In this document: piece by piece, positions 36,551-48,037 of the stretch
How the letters are laid out: the number at the start of each line of letters is the position of its first letter
Position numbering within the stretch: the stretch's first letter is position 1
Source: Nematostella vectensis
Lineage: Eukaryota > Cnidaria > Anthozoa > Actiniaria > Edwardsiidae
DNA: 64,000 bases
Reading direction: 5' to 3'
Assembly (NCBI RefSeq): GCF_932526225.1
Contig: NC_064043.1
Coordinates: 1,509,501-1,573,500 of the forward strand
Notes under the pieces: generated by a model
What the model was told of the DNA's origin: nothing
The model's database searches: none
Seen by the model: the letters and a program-made list of their open reading frames with translations, nothing else
Translations under genes and position numbers: made by a program

Positions 36551-38334
36551 TAGGGAGCGGTCATTAATTACTGGGGGGGTGGGGGGGGGGGAATATGTAG
36601 GGCGGGCTAAGTTTTTTTGGGCGCTGATTTAGCGGGGTCACATTTTTTGGGCTGTCATTAAAAGGGGGTCACATTTTTTGGGCGTCGAAGTCTGGTTTTA
36701 ATATACTGAGCAAGAGGGTCATTGTTGAAAAGAAAATTGTATTCAGTTTACAATGTTTCCTACTATAGTATATCTAGTTCCATATTGTTCAGGTACAAGA
36801 GACCATGATATAAGAGAACGAATCCCCGTGGCCCATGATAACGTCCAAGAAAGCTATTTTTAGATTGCGCGAGCTTGTCAATCATAGCATCCATACATGG
36901 TTCGTCGCGCCATATTTGGTTATGGGCACCACGAGCTAGTACAATTTCACACCAAATTTTTTCCCTCTGATCTTATTTACTTCGTTTGCTACCTGTTTTT
37001 ATCCTTTTAGCTTCTCTTCAAGGCTCATGATCACAATGCTACTCATGGGGTGGTGTCCTGTTATCTGTTAAGTTATCTAATGTTCAGTTATCTAAATGTT
37101 ATATAAATAATTGAACGGGAAGACGTCGGGGAGGCGGTGAATTTGGGGTTCATTCAAGATGCATCGTGCAGACTCCTAAAAAGTTATTTTTCTCTTCAAC
37201 TCGGTGAGATGGAATACCTAGGCCTTCTCAGAGTCTATGTTATGTATTTTAATACAAGAAGGCCTTTATTTTTCTTTGATTTATAACATTTTTCAATGAA
37301 TGAACTTCAATTTTTCACGCAAATGTTCAGAAATCATGTCACTCAAGAAACCATTGTCACTGGAATAGGATCAACTTCATTATAAAGACTTGAAATCCTT
37401 TATTTGTAATATCGGTGTGAATATAATGGTATTAAGTTCTGGATGTATCTTTTTCATTAAAAGGGAATTGGAAGAGAATTGTGTTTTGTAAACACAGATT
37501 TATGATTGATTGTTAAAACTTTTACTGGGGAAGTTTATCCCAGAGCCTAAAATCACGCACTTAATGTATTTCAATGTCCCAGAAACGGTTGATTGGATCC
37601 AACGTACTCTATGGAAGATCATTCTTACAGCGTTCGTAAAAAAGGGAGGTATTTTCGGTCAAAAAGATTTCCAAAACATCCTTTGCCGGATCACATTGCT
37701 CAAGATGTGATCGCGCGTAACACTCATGTTGCTAGGAAACGTGAGCGCTAACCAATCAGAGGCGTATCAAAAAATAACTGCTTTTTATAAAAATAGCTTT
37801 CACGGACGTCATCATTGGGACATACCCTAATACGGGGGATTCGTTCTCTTACATCATGGTATCTTGTCAGGTACCAATCTTGTCTTTATAAAAATAAATT
37901 TTGAGAAACCCTCTCATGGTTGACAGACAAAACTGCCCGTTCAAATCAGTTGAACAAAACGAATACTTTAAAATGTTGCAAAACCTAGACTCAAATATCC
38001 GTGTTAAAATTGTCGACGACGCAGTCGTTTTCTAGCGACACCAGTATTTGTTGTTTACCTCTGTACCACTCTTAACTAGCGAAAGTGAAGGTTTATACTT
38101 TAATTAACATAGGACAAAATTGCCATGCTAGCTGATCTATATTCTAGTAAAGGTTATATTCAGCTACACTCAGTATATATATCAAGTCTCTGTGGTTTTA
38201 TTGAATATAATGGTCATGATTTTTGGGGGTTGGATTTGAGGGGGGGAATTTTTTAGCCCAGGGTTTTGCAAAATTGCTGGCCACCCCCCCCCCCCCCCCC
38301 CCAGTAATAAATGACCGCTCCCTTACTACGATTT
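36551..38334. mobile_element. 1.8-kb non-coding TIR element (AGGGAGCGGTCATT family, copy 1)
   Basis: Left end AGGGAGCGGTCATTAATTAC at 36552 and its reverse complement at 38314-38334 (AGGGAGCGGTCATTTATTAC) bracket the element. Both are followed inward by long G/C runs and GGGGTCACATTTTTTGGGC-type sub-repeats on the left. A second internal inverted pair (36794-36830 against 37835-37880, AAGAGAACGAATCCCC) suggests a longer foldback or nested arms. No transposase frame seen. A shorter relative lies at 50681-51233. Confidence 0.75.
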
Positions 38335-38885
38335 TGCTGGCAGCCATCTTGGATATGGAGCCTAGTCCCTAACGTTTTAGAATATCACAGGTCTCCCGCG
38401 CACTCGTCCCAGGCTTTTTAGACCATTTAGAAAAACGACAGCCATTGATTGATATGCTATTTTTTTGCACCAATTTCATCATAAGAAACAAACCGACTGA
38501 TAAGGTAATTGTTCAAGACGAGCAACTTCCCAAAGGGAAAATCTCTCTTTTGCTGGTAAGGCATCCAGATGTCATTTAATGCGCTCCGGGGGAGGGGTAG
38601 GGGAAACGCGTTTGCCCTTAGAACCTAAGTCAGTATTGGAGAGTGAAACCCGGCGAACTTCAAAGGACTTAGGCGCTCTCAGATGTTAAAAGACCCTGTC
38701 ACGTGATCACAAACATGCACAAACCAACCGCACATGCGTACGTACAAGAAAACATTAATAATTACGCTTATTCGGGCACAAATCTAAAAAAATTACTTGA
38801 TGCAGCCATGTATATTTTGCACAAGTACCGAGCGGTGCTTAAATTTTTTAGAGAGTGATGTAGTGATGCTCTATGATGTGAGTGA

Positions 38886-39056
38886 TGCTCAGGGCCGTAG
38901 CAGGGGGTGGGGCACTGGGGGTACTTGCCCCCCCCCCCCCAATAAGTTTAAACATTATAAGAAAATGACCAGGAGGGGCGTGGCTGTGCCCCCAATATTT
39001 TCTTAATGTTTCTGTACCGTGTCCCCCCAATATTTCGAGGTCTGCTGAGGCCCTGA
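38886..39056. mobile_element. Short TIR element, single-unit relative of the 44205-44955 array
   Basis: Ends TGCTCAGGGCC and GGCCCTGAGCA are perfect inverted repeats. The interior has GACCAGGAGGGGCGTGGCTG and CCCCAATATTTTCTTAATGT, the same words as the units at 44229-44910 in inverted sense. Contains a C13-14 run. Confidence 0.7.
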
Positions 39057-39506
39057 GCAAACAATCTCAGTGAGCTTACACAGCAAGCATGATAACATTG
39101 GCTCGAATCTGCATCAACACTGTGGAGTGTTGAATGTATCCAAATGCGTTAGTACCCCCAAAATAGTACAGGAAACAGGGAAACAAACACACGAGTCGTT
39201 GCATAATACTAGTTTATTTTCATACTTGGATGATGCCTCGCCATTTGTAAAATGGTGAGGCCCCTACACAATCTTCTAAGTTTATGTTATGGTACAGTAA
39301 GTCCTGTACAGTTACCCTAAGGCTCTCCTTGGCATGTAAAATCAAAGCACGCTTTTTCGAGCAAATACGGTAATTATTATTCTGAATGAGATAACGTGGA
39401 ATGTGTGTTCCCGAAAAGGTCCACACCATGTGTTTTCAAACTGTATTTTGGCCACAAGAGGCTTGGGGAGGGGACTGCTTTTCCACCCTGTATTTCGCCT
39501 TGCTAG

Positions 39507-39812
39507 GGGAGGGAAGTGTGGCCACCAGGGAATAGAAATTCAGGGAGAGGAAAGTGTGGCCAGCGTTTGGAAAAAATTCAGGGGAAGGGTAGTGTGGCCA
39601 CCAGGGGATAGAAATTCAGGGAAAGGAGAGTGTGGCCACCAGGGAATAGAAATTCAGGAAGAGGAAAGTGTGGCCAGCGTTTGGAAGAAATTCAGGGAAA
39701 GGAGAGTGTGGCCACCAGGGAATAGAAATTCAGGGAGAGGAAAGTGTGGCCACCAGGGGATAGAAATTCTGGGGGAGGGAAGTGTGGCCACCAGGGAATA
39801 GAAATTCAGGGG
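39507..39812. repeat. Imperfect 38-45-bp tandem repeat, about 7 copies
   Basis: Alternating units contain AGTGTGGCCACCAGGGAATA or AGTGTGGCCAGCGTTTGGAA, each followed by GAAATTCAGGG. Lies just 3' of the PAN-ILEI gene stop codon. Confidence 0.85.
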
Positions 39813-39891
39813 TTGGTGTAGGGAAAGTGGATCTCTTCTGTAATGACCCTAGTAGTCCAGGGGGCGTAGTGTGGGTTGTAGGGGGCCCTGG

Positions 39892-42800
39892 CTAGTTGTG
39901 AGAGATGACTAAGCTCTTAGATACTGACCCAGTGCCAGCAATTCCTGTAGATATGTATAAACTAGTAGGACCAATGTCACCATTTTTACTACCGATTAGG
40001 ACCCAGGGCTGCCGGTAGCCGGGCATATCAGAGTTTGCAAAGGACACCACATTCTTGAGGGCGTTGATTGTAGCGTTGCTTGGTGATTTGTTCTCCTGCA
40101 CTGCGCTTTCCTGTAAAACAGGGACAGATAAGTTGACTATAGTGTCATGGATTATGACTTACTACAAGGCGTCAGTCGGTGGAAGGACGGAAAGGGCCCT
40201 CGTTTTCTCCGAATACTTCAGTCATAGTGAAACAGAAGTGGTGTGTGGAAGATTGCTTTTTTAATAGAATGCCCACTAGTCTGTAGAAGAACAATAGAAG
40301 AACAATATAGGGGTATTGTGTTTGCGTAAGGATTCAGGCCCGTACCCAGGATTTTTCTCGAAATCCGAAGGAGTGGACCTTATTTTTCCGGGGGGGGGGG
40401 GAAAGAGATTTCTCTAATAAAAATCTGACCATGCCATTGTAGTACCTCCACGGGACGTTTATTGTCGGATTTGGCAACATACCAGAGTGATCTAGCTGAT
40501 GCTTAATAGTTTTGTCTACAAATAAAAGCACGTCTATTGAGAACCGAAAGTGGACCTTTGGCAGTTGTGAGGGGGGGGGGGGGGGGTGAGTTCGTACCCT
40601 CTGCACCCCCCCTGGGTACGGACCTGGGACTTGTTTTAACATGGATCGTCTCTCATCTTTGCAACATATTAGCCTTAGAATAGAATAGGGGTGGGGTGGT
40701 TAGTAAGGACTTGTTTGGACATGAATCATCTGTTGTCTTTGCAATATATTAGTCTATAGAAGAATAGAATAGGGGCTGGGTGTTTTTGTCAGGATTTTTT
40801 TAACATGGATCATCCGTTGTCTTTGCAAAATATTAGTCTATAGAAGAATAGAATAGGGGTGGGGTGTTTTGGTAAGAACGTGTTTAAACATGGATCATCT
40901 CTTATCTTTGCAACATATTGGTCTATAGAAGATAAGGATAGGGGTGGGGTGTTTTGGTAAGGACTTGCTTGAACATAGATCATCTGTTGTCATATTAGTC
41001 AACAGAAGATCAGTATGGGGAATCTTGGTGTAAGATTACCTGTACAGCAACGAGCACTATCACGTTATCCGGAAGAGATGTCATGTAACTTTCCATGGCC
41101 ACGTCTTCGCCCACGCCATACAAAATATCAAAATTCCTCGCCGAATGAATGGACCCGTTTCCAAGGTGAATCGCCACAATATTAAAACCAGGTTTCTGAA
41201 CATGCAGAAAGTTAAATCATGTAGTGCCTGTATAATGCCTTAAAATGTTTATGGAAACTGGAAGACAATCCTATTATAATAGTTAAAAGTCATGGATAAA
41301 TCAAACAAAAGCTAAATACAACCAACCGACTCAAATAATAATGACTGGCAAATTGGTGGATTATGGGTAATGATGGCGTTGACGATGGTAGTGGGGTGAT
41401 CATTATTCTTATGTGCACATTTTACTGTTACAAGAAAGGACCAGTCACTTTGTGACAATCATAAAAGTACAAAACTATTACATACAATTTTGGCGCACGT
41501 GATAGTGGCGGTAATGATGATGCTGGTGAAGACGGTACAGGCGCGTACCCAGGATTAGCTGAAGGGTGGGAGGGGGGTGCGCAGTCATAGATATCATATG
41601 GAAATAGAAGGGTATTTGAAGATTCCTTAATAAGAAATGACCCACTTTTTGGCCTTCAAGGGGGGTGCACTCACACCCTGTGCACCCCCCTGGGTACGCG
41701 CCTGCGGTAATTGCATTACTTATGATGATGATGCTGATATTGCTGATGATGCTGCTGCTGCTTCTGCTGCTGATGATGATGATGATGGTGATGATGTGTT
41801 AGTCCAGATGGTAATTGTAGTGCTGCTGCTACTGCTGCTGCTGATGATGATGATGACGACGACGACGATGATGATGATGATGATGGTCCTGATGGTAATA
41901 GCATTGCTTATGATGGCGCTGGTAATGTTGAATATGATGATTACCTTTGGACTCAGCTCTTGTTGGTGCGCTTGAATAAAAGCAGTCCCGTTCTGTCCGG
42001 TACGACCTGGGGCCTCGGGCCCCTCGGACTTCACAAACACCGTCACGATGTCTGTAAAGAGACACTTAACTTACTAGTTTCTTAACCCAGCTGCTCTCAA
42101 CGATGTCATAAAAAGCGCAATCTATGACAGAGGAGCGACTACGTAGAACACTATTGAATCCTCGTTTAGATCTTTACTTTGCTAAAAAGAATTGTTAAGA
42201 GCATTAAAAAAATAGCAGTGTTTGAATAATGCAAAACTTTTTATTATACAAAAAAACATGGCGGGTGATTAGTTTGAATTATGCAAAACTTTTTATTATA
42301 CAAAAAAACATGGCGGGTGATTGGTTTGATTTATGCAAAACTTGTTATTATACAATAAAACATTGCGGATAAATAGTTTCTTGCGTCCTTTTCGGGATTT
42401 ATTTGGCCTACCGCGAGGCAACAATGGAGATCCAATGAAATGAGCGCGAGGCAAAAAGGGAGATCCAATGAAATGAGCGCGAGGCAACAAGGGAGATCCA
42501 ATGAAATAGGCGCGAGGCAAAAAGGGAGATCCAATGAAATGAGCGCGAGGCAACAAGGGAGATCCAATGAAATGAGCGCGAGGCAACAAGGGAGATCCAA
42601 TGAAATGAGCACGAGGTAACAAGGGAGATCCAATGAAATGAGCGCGAGGCAAAAAGGGAGATCCAATGAAATGAGCGTGAGGCAACAAGGGAGATCCAAT
42701 GAAATGAGCGCGAGGCAACAAGGGAGATCCAATGAAATGAGCGCGACGCAACAAGGGAGATCCAATGAAATGAGCGCGAGGCAACAAGGGAGATCAATGA

Positions 42801-45182
42801 AATGAGCGAGACGCAAAAAGGGAGATCCAATGAAATGAGTGCGAGGCAACAAAGGGGACCCAAAACAATGAGCGCGAGACAACAAGGGAGATCCATAGTC
42901 CAGACCTGGGATTCTCTTTGCGCTCGACCTTCTGGCTCGCGTGAAAGAAGGTCCAGTTTTTATTGCATGCGCATGCGCGAACATGTACCAATCAGCGACC
43001 TTCACGGCAAAAGTTGAAATACGAGCGCGCGCAATAACGGACGTGCCAAAGGAGGGTCGATTCCCGCTAGACTTTGTCGAGCGCAGAGCTCCGAAAATAG
43101 ATCATCGCTTAGTTGAAAAGAATGTTTTGTACATGTGAAGGAATATCAGCGAACTGCTTGGGATTTGTTTTCTATAAAAACGCGATAAAGTGTGATTGAA
43201 AATCAAATTCAAAAAAGCGCGCGCTCGTCTGAAATGACGCTATTGCCTAAAGCGCGCGCGTGAAAATAACGAAAACGGAAAAGCTCTTTGATTGATACAT
43301 TTTCCAGACTCTAATTATCATCTGTCCTGTTCTCAGAAAAGATTGACAATCAAGTATTTACCCACGACCAAAATCAGGGTATTATTTTTAAATAAACCCT
43401 CGCTCGTCCCTTTCGCAGCCATCTTGAACTAAGCAACCAGGCCACACCGCATATATGCGGTGTATTTTCGCGCATGCGCATGCAATAAATACTGGACCCT
43501 CTTTCACGCGAGCCAGAATGTCGAGCGCAAAGAGAGTCCCAGGTCTGGACTAGGGAGATCTAATGAGCGGGCTTTGGGCGTTGTCACATCATCAGTCACA
43601 GGACACCCAAACAGGCAGCCAGCGCATACACTTGACCACGATTAGTTAAGTATTCCTTTCATGGCCAGCGCATACACTTGACCACGATTAGTTATGTATT
43701 CCTTTTTAATAGCAACTTACTTTTGCACGAGTAGGTCCGGCCAGACCCGTCCATCACGCATTCCTTGCCGGTGGAACAGAGCTGATTAGAGCAGCTTTGC
43801 TCGCGTTTGACGACTTTAAAATGGGAACCAGGACGAGTACCGAAGGATTGGGGTGCCGTAAACTGAGACTTGCTGTTAAGCTCACATGTTGCGCTGCGGA
43901 AATCAATGGTAAGTGTAAGTCAAAGCGCTGCGATAAAATCATCCACCTCCAACAGCACGTCTCCCTCCACCCCTGGAACAGGAGGTACGTCAGCTATTCG
44001 CCTGTCTAATCGTTGGTTAAAGGCAAACTTTTTTTTGTCTCGACGACACTAGGCAGTAATTTTTTACAGATTTTTTAACATCTCGAATGTTCGAAACAAA
44101 CCCCGCTATAAACAAAGCGCATTCAGCACCAAATTACGATACTAAACCAACACCACCTGGAATAAGAAATCTCTCAGATTATTATATTCCAGGGCCGTAT
44201 CAGGCCACGTAAGATTTGGGAGGGGGGGCACAATACAGAAACACTAAGAAAATATTGGGGGGCACAGCCACGCCCGTTCTGGTCATTTCCTTATAATTTT
44301 TCAAAATATTGGAGGGACACAATACAGAAACACTAAGAAAATATTGGGGAGCACAGCCACGCCCCTTCTGGTCATATCCTTATAATATTCGAAAATATTG
44401 GGGGGGGCACAATACAGAAACACTAAGAAAATATTGGGGGACACAGCCACGCCCTTCTGGTCATTTCCTTATAATGTTCGGAAATATTGGGGGGGCACAA
44501 TACAGAAACACTAAGAAAATATCGGGGGGCACAGCCACGCCCCTTCTGGTCATTTCCTTATAATGTTCGAAAATATTTGGGGGGGGCACAATACAGAAAT
44601 ACTAGGAAAATATTGGGGGGCACAGCCACGCCCTTCTGGTCATTTCCTTATAATTTTTAAAAATATTGGGGGGCACAATAGAGAAACACTAAGAAAATAT
44701 TGGAGGGCACAGCCACGCCCTTCTGCTCATTTCCTTAAAATATTCGAAAATATTGGGGGGGCACAATGCAGAAACACTAAGAAAATATTGGGGGGCACAG
44801 CCACGCCCCTTCTGGTCATTTCCTTATAATGTTCGAAAACATTGGGGGGGCACAATGCAGAAACACTAAGAAAATATTGGGGGGCACAGCCACGCCCCTT
44901 CTGGTCAATATTGGGGAGGGGGGTGTAGTGCCCCACCCCCTGATACGGCGGCCCTGAAATTCACCGGCCTTGCAATAAAACTCACCCATAGTGGTTGATG
45001 CTGACACAACCATTGGCGGATGCGCATGCCCTGTGACATTCTTCCGCATTGCGCATGCTTAGTCTTTCGATCACGTGACCAAACAGAGCAAATCCTGGCA
45101 TCTCGAAATATCTAGTGCACTGATTGGCACAGGCAAGTTGCCATGGCAACGTCAACACTAGGATGGCCATTAGCAAGGCCAT
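39892..45182 (-). CDS. Secreted PAN/apple - EGF-like - ILEI (FAM3-like) domain protein, 5 exons
   Basis: Coding exons, minus strand: 45182-44986, 43893-43721, 42051-41945, 41195-41040, 40110-39892. All are GT-AG, phases join, 283 aa. The open frame extends up to 45230, but an acceptor (T-run then CAG at 45209) precedes exon 1, so I start at MALLMAILVL. Residues 1-19 form a signal peptide. PAN/apple spans about 21-90 with Cys at CTRYFE, ECHRACA and CELNS. A Cys-rich EGF-like stretch follows (CSNQLCSTGKEC, YSCK, about 99-124). An ILEI/FAM3-type domain occupies about 125-260: FNIVAIHLGNG, FDILYG, LPDNVIVLVAVQ, GYRQPWVLIGSKNG. These correspond to the FAM3 pattern GxNV-ALxNG, FD, IVL and RDxWVFxGxKG. 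The role is extracellular (adhesion, lectin-like or cytokine-like); no ligand can be inferred. The introns hold several MITEs and arrays. Confidence 0.85.
40334..40632. mobile_element. TIR element, CCGTACCCAGG family copy 1
   Basis: CAGGCCCGTACCCAGGATTT at 40336 and CCCTGGGTACGGACCTGG at about 40610-40628 form terminal inverted repeats. Interior has G10 and G17-18 runs. It lies in intron 4 of the PAN-ILEI gene. Non-coding. Confidence 0.7.
40633..41012. repeat. About 84-90-bp tandem repeat, 4-5 degenerate copies
   Basis: Each copy has ACATGGATCATCTGTTGTCT, TTTGCAACATATTAGTCTAT and AGAATAGGGGTGGGGTGTTT. Sits between the MITE at 40334 and exon 4 (41040). Confidence 0.85.
41535..41706. mobile_element. 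TIR element, CGTACCCAGG family copy 2
   Basis: ACAGGCGCGTACCCAGGATT at the left and CCCCTGGGTACGCGCCTG at the right are inverted repeats. About 170 bp, non-coding, in intron 3 of the PAN-ILEI gene. Clearly related to 40334-40632. Confidence 0.75.
41720..41915. repeat. GATGAT/GCTGCT triplet-rich tract
   Basis: Simple-sequence DNA of GAT, GCT and GAC triplets just before exon 3 of the PAN-ILEI gene. It generates spurious Ser-, His- or Asp-rich frames. Confidence 0.85.
42415..42892. repeat. 33-bp minisatellite, about 14 copies
   Basis: Unit GAGATCCAATGAAATGAGCG plus CGAGGCAACAAGG. It opens frames of 162-224 codons on the minus strand, which I treat as repeat shadows. Interrupted at its right end by the TIR element at 42893-43554; one more half unit lies beyond that element. 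Confidence 0.95.
42893..43554. mobile_element. Foldback/MITE with about 85-bp TIRs inserted into the 33-bp array
   Basis: TAGTCCAGACCTGGGATTCT at 42897 and its near-perfect inverse ending at 43553 mark arms of about 85 bp that continue through GCGCTCGA, CTGGCTCGCGTGAAAGA and ATTGCATGCGCATGCGCGAA. GGGAGATC, part of the surrounding repeat, occurs on both sides and could be an 8-bp target duplication (hAT-like). The interior includes GCGCGCGC-rich inverted patches shared with 60000-60230. No coding frame seen. Confidence 0.8.
43614..43716. repeat. Two copies of a 48-bp direct repeat
   Basis: CCAGCGCATACACTTGACCA with the following ACGATTAGTTA(A/T)GTATTCCTTT occurs twice in tandem, immediately before exon 2 of the PAN-ILEI gene. 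Confidence 0.85.
44192..44957. mobile_element. TIR element whose internal unit has expanded into an 88-90-bp array (8 copies)
   Basis: Ends with CAGGGCCGTATCAG (44191-44204) and, inverted, TGATACGGCGGCCCTG (44941-44956). Inside, units begin at 44229, 44318, 44408, 44496 and onward, each holding CACAATACAGAAACACTAAG and GGCACAGCCACGCCC. The element at 38886-39056 shows the same words once. It lies in intron 1 of the PAN-ILEI gene. Confidence 0.8.
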
Positions 45183-45208
45183 CCTGGCTGACAGCAATTT
45201 TTTGTTTC

Positions 45209-46960
45209 TGAAAAAAAAAAGATTCAGCACAGAAAAATAACCAGAGGAGCCGGGGCAAATAAGATAAATAAAAAAAACACATACACTCTACACATTTCAG
45301 ACCGTAAATGGTTGATCTAGCACCGAGTTTTCAATAAGAACCCCTTCTTCCCCATGGCGCAAAATATCAAATCATTGCCCACCTTTCCAACATGATACGA
45401 AAATGCTTTAAGCAAAAACTCAAACTGGCCTATCGCCGGTTTATCCATATAAAAAAGTCTAATAGATGAATCCAAAAATTAGGAATTTATTTCCTGTTTT
45501 AGGTCGGGTATATCACCGCCCTTCACAGCTCTGGACTCGGGTCCCTTGCTGAACGCCGGGATTGCCTATGTCGCTCATTTGCGACCAAAGCTAGAACGTC
45601 TCCTCCTCTGAGCTATGTTTTTCCTAGAGGCGATACAATAAGCCATGGCTACTCTCTGAGACCGGGTACACAGAGAACTGATACATTTCAAGGAATGACC
45701 TCTAGGCTTAATGAGTTTGTAACCGTTCGTTACCAGTGATGTTTATGGCAAATAACTTCGTCATGTGTTATGACCATACCACTGTAATTCAGTTTCACCT
45801 GCGATAGTGGTAGTTGAAATAAACTATTATTATTATTATTAGGCGCCATAAAAAGCATTTTAATTTTCCACACACAAAAACGGTCTCTATTTGGCAGTAT
45901 GATAATTCTCCTTAGGAGAATAAAAAATTTCTATAAGTGCAATTCTTCCACGAATTCTTCCTTGTGTTTGAGTTTTATTTATTGCAGTATTTCCAGGTCG
46001 TGGGATTTTTCATGGGCCAAGTGTATTGTATAATTCACATTTGCCACTAAAATTTGAATTTCAAAATTGCAACAACAAATAAATAAGAAAAAGAATAAAC
46101 TAGAAAGGAGATTAAACGGCAATTTAAGAAAAAAAAAACGATCTAGTGAAAACCAAAAATAAAAAAAAGTTGGGGGTCTTTTATCGTTTTTTTTTCGTTT
46201 AAATTGATTAATACTTTCCTTAACGTAATTTTGCTCTGTTGTTACCGTTGTAGCTAAGTTTCACAAAGTTACTCACCTGTTTAGGAAAGTCCTATCTAAG
46301 GATTTCACAAGTCAATGTGTTAAAAATCTGTCTGTGTCATTACTGGACGGGTCCAGAAAAATAATTAGTACTTGATAAATAATTAACTATACCACCCCAT
46401 TCAACTTACGTTAACAAAACTCATTTGGAATATTTTTTCACTACAACATGCCGGCACTCAGCCAGGACTGTTAGCGGGAGCTCGCTGACTCATTTAGTGG
46501 GCCGGCCCTAGGTTCCCTCGCTCGCGCGCAGAGGCACTTTACTTGTTATGAGAGAACTTCCGATGGGTTGAGGAAAGCAATTGTATTTCGCTTGTCTTGA
46601 ATCCACTCTCCCCTTCCAACAACCCCCCTCCCCTCCTCATTTTTTCATTATTCTTCAGTACGCATTTATCTTAGAATAACAAAAAGGTCTAACCAAATAA
46701 CTTGGCAAATTCTTATAAACATCCATCACTTATCTTTAAATTTCTCGAGTTTAATTACGCTGGTACTTGGATGAGTTTCATACCAAAACAAAACAAAATA
46801 AAAGGGAGACAATTAAGGCGGCCTCTTTTACATCAATTGGCAAACCTGCCGCCTATAGTTGTAGTCTCGACTTTTCTAAAATGCTCTAATGCCGGTTCCT
46901 TTTTCACATTGTTCATGATTTAAACGGGTTTTTGCATTTCCTGTTCCGGTTAATATTCAA
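45209..46960. other. 5' flank of the PAN-ILEI gene
   Basis: Probably contains an unseen 5'UTR exon, since a 3' splice site abuts the first coding exon. It also holds a LINE 3' end (listed separately), AT-rich DNA, and a GC-richer patch at 46440-46560 with a consensus AP-1 site TGACTCA at 46487. No coding gene seen. Confidence 0.5.
45506..45840 (+). mobile_element. 3' end of a non-LTR retrotransposon (RT C-terminus, 3'UTR, ATT tail)
   Basis: An open frame reads YITALHSSGLGSLAERRD and continues to a TGA at 45737-45739; SLAERRD and a later VFPRGD are typical of the C-terminal tail of LINE reverse transcriptase proteins. About 100 bp of 3'UTR follow, ending in ATAAACTATTATTATTATTA, an oligo-ATT tail as in CR1/L2/RTE-like elements. 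5'-truncated copy. Confidence 0.6.
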
Positions 46961-46964
46961 ATGG

Positions 46965-47570
46965 AAATAGCAAGAAGTTTTGACTAACCCCTACATCCCT
47001 TCCCTCCCCTCCCAGCTTTTCAAATGGCAAGAACAAGAAGTTTTGACTAACCCTACACCCTTTCCCTCCCCTCCCAGCTTTTCAAATGGCTAGAACAAGA
47101 AGTTTTGACTAACCCCTACATCCCCTCCCTCCCCTCCCAGCTTTTCAAATGGCGAGAACAAGAAGTTTTGACTAACCCCTACATCCCTTCCCTCCCCTAC
47201 CAGCTTTTCAAATGGCGAGAACAAGAAGTTTTGACTAACCCCTACATCCCCTCCCTCCCCTCCCAGCTTTTCAAATGGCTAGAACAAGAAGTTTTGACTA
47301 ACCCCTACATCCCTTCCCTCCCCTCCCAGCTTTTCAAATGGCGAGAACAAGAAGTTTTGACCAACACCTACATCCCCTCCCTCCCCTCTCAGCTTTTCAA
47401 ATGGCTAGAACAAGAAGTTTTGACTAACCCCTACATCCCTTCCCTCCCCTCCCAGCTTTTCAAATGGCGAGAACAAGAAGTTTTGACCAACACCTACATC
47501 CCCTCCCTCCCCTCTCAGCTTTTCAAATGGCGAGAACAAGAAGTTTTGACTAACCCCTACATCCCCTCAC
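46965..47570. repeat. 63-bp minisatellite, about 9.6 copies, with 3'-splice-site-like units
   Basis: Unit contains GAAGTTTTGACTAACCCCTA, then CATCCCTTCCCTCCCCTCCC and AGCTTTTCAAATGGCGAGAA. Each unit thus has a consensus branch point (TGACTAAC), a long pyrimidine tract and CAG in the right order and spacing, on the plus strand. Frames of 173 codons are repeat shadows. Confidence 0.95.
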
Positions 47571-47680
47571 TCATCAACTGGGTATGCAACGCCTGCACAC
47601 AAACTTTCCGACTATACGACTCTTGAACCCAAACAGAATCCCATGCAGTCTTACCTCTTGTAGACTGGCGCGAGTAGGTG

Positions 47681-47848
47681 ACAGGTCCTCTTCCGTGACA
47701 CGTGACAGGTCCTCTTCCGTAACACGTGACAGGTCCTCTTCCATGACACGTGACAGGTCCTATTTTGTGACACGTGACAGGTCCTATTTCGTGACACGTA
47801 ACAGGTCCTCTTCCGTGACAAGTGGCAGGTCCTCTTTCGTGACACGTT
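47681..47848. repeat. 24-bp tandem repeat, 7 copies
   Basis: Units of GTGACAGGTCCTCTTCCGTG plus ACAC with substitutions. Contains repeated CACGTG/TGACACGT E-box-like words. Confidence 0.9.
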
Positions 47849-48037
47849 GAGTTACATCAGCGATAGGAAATACGGCGTGTTTGAGGCCAAAGTGGAATAG
47901 ACATGATTGACTGATTGTCTGTGTGTTATTGTACCAAAAATCATTCCCAAGTTGGAGTCCCTCTGGGAAGAAAAAGATCAGAGATACGCAAGTATAGAGG
48001 CTGACAGGTTTGGGACAGTGACAGTTTGCCTCGAATG

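Noticed and set aside
42296..43005. 162-224-codon minus-strand frames (SLDLPCCLALI repeats)
   Set aside because: Shadows of the 33-bp array in an intron of the PAN-ILEI gene.
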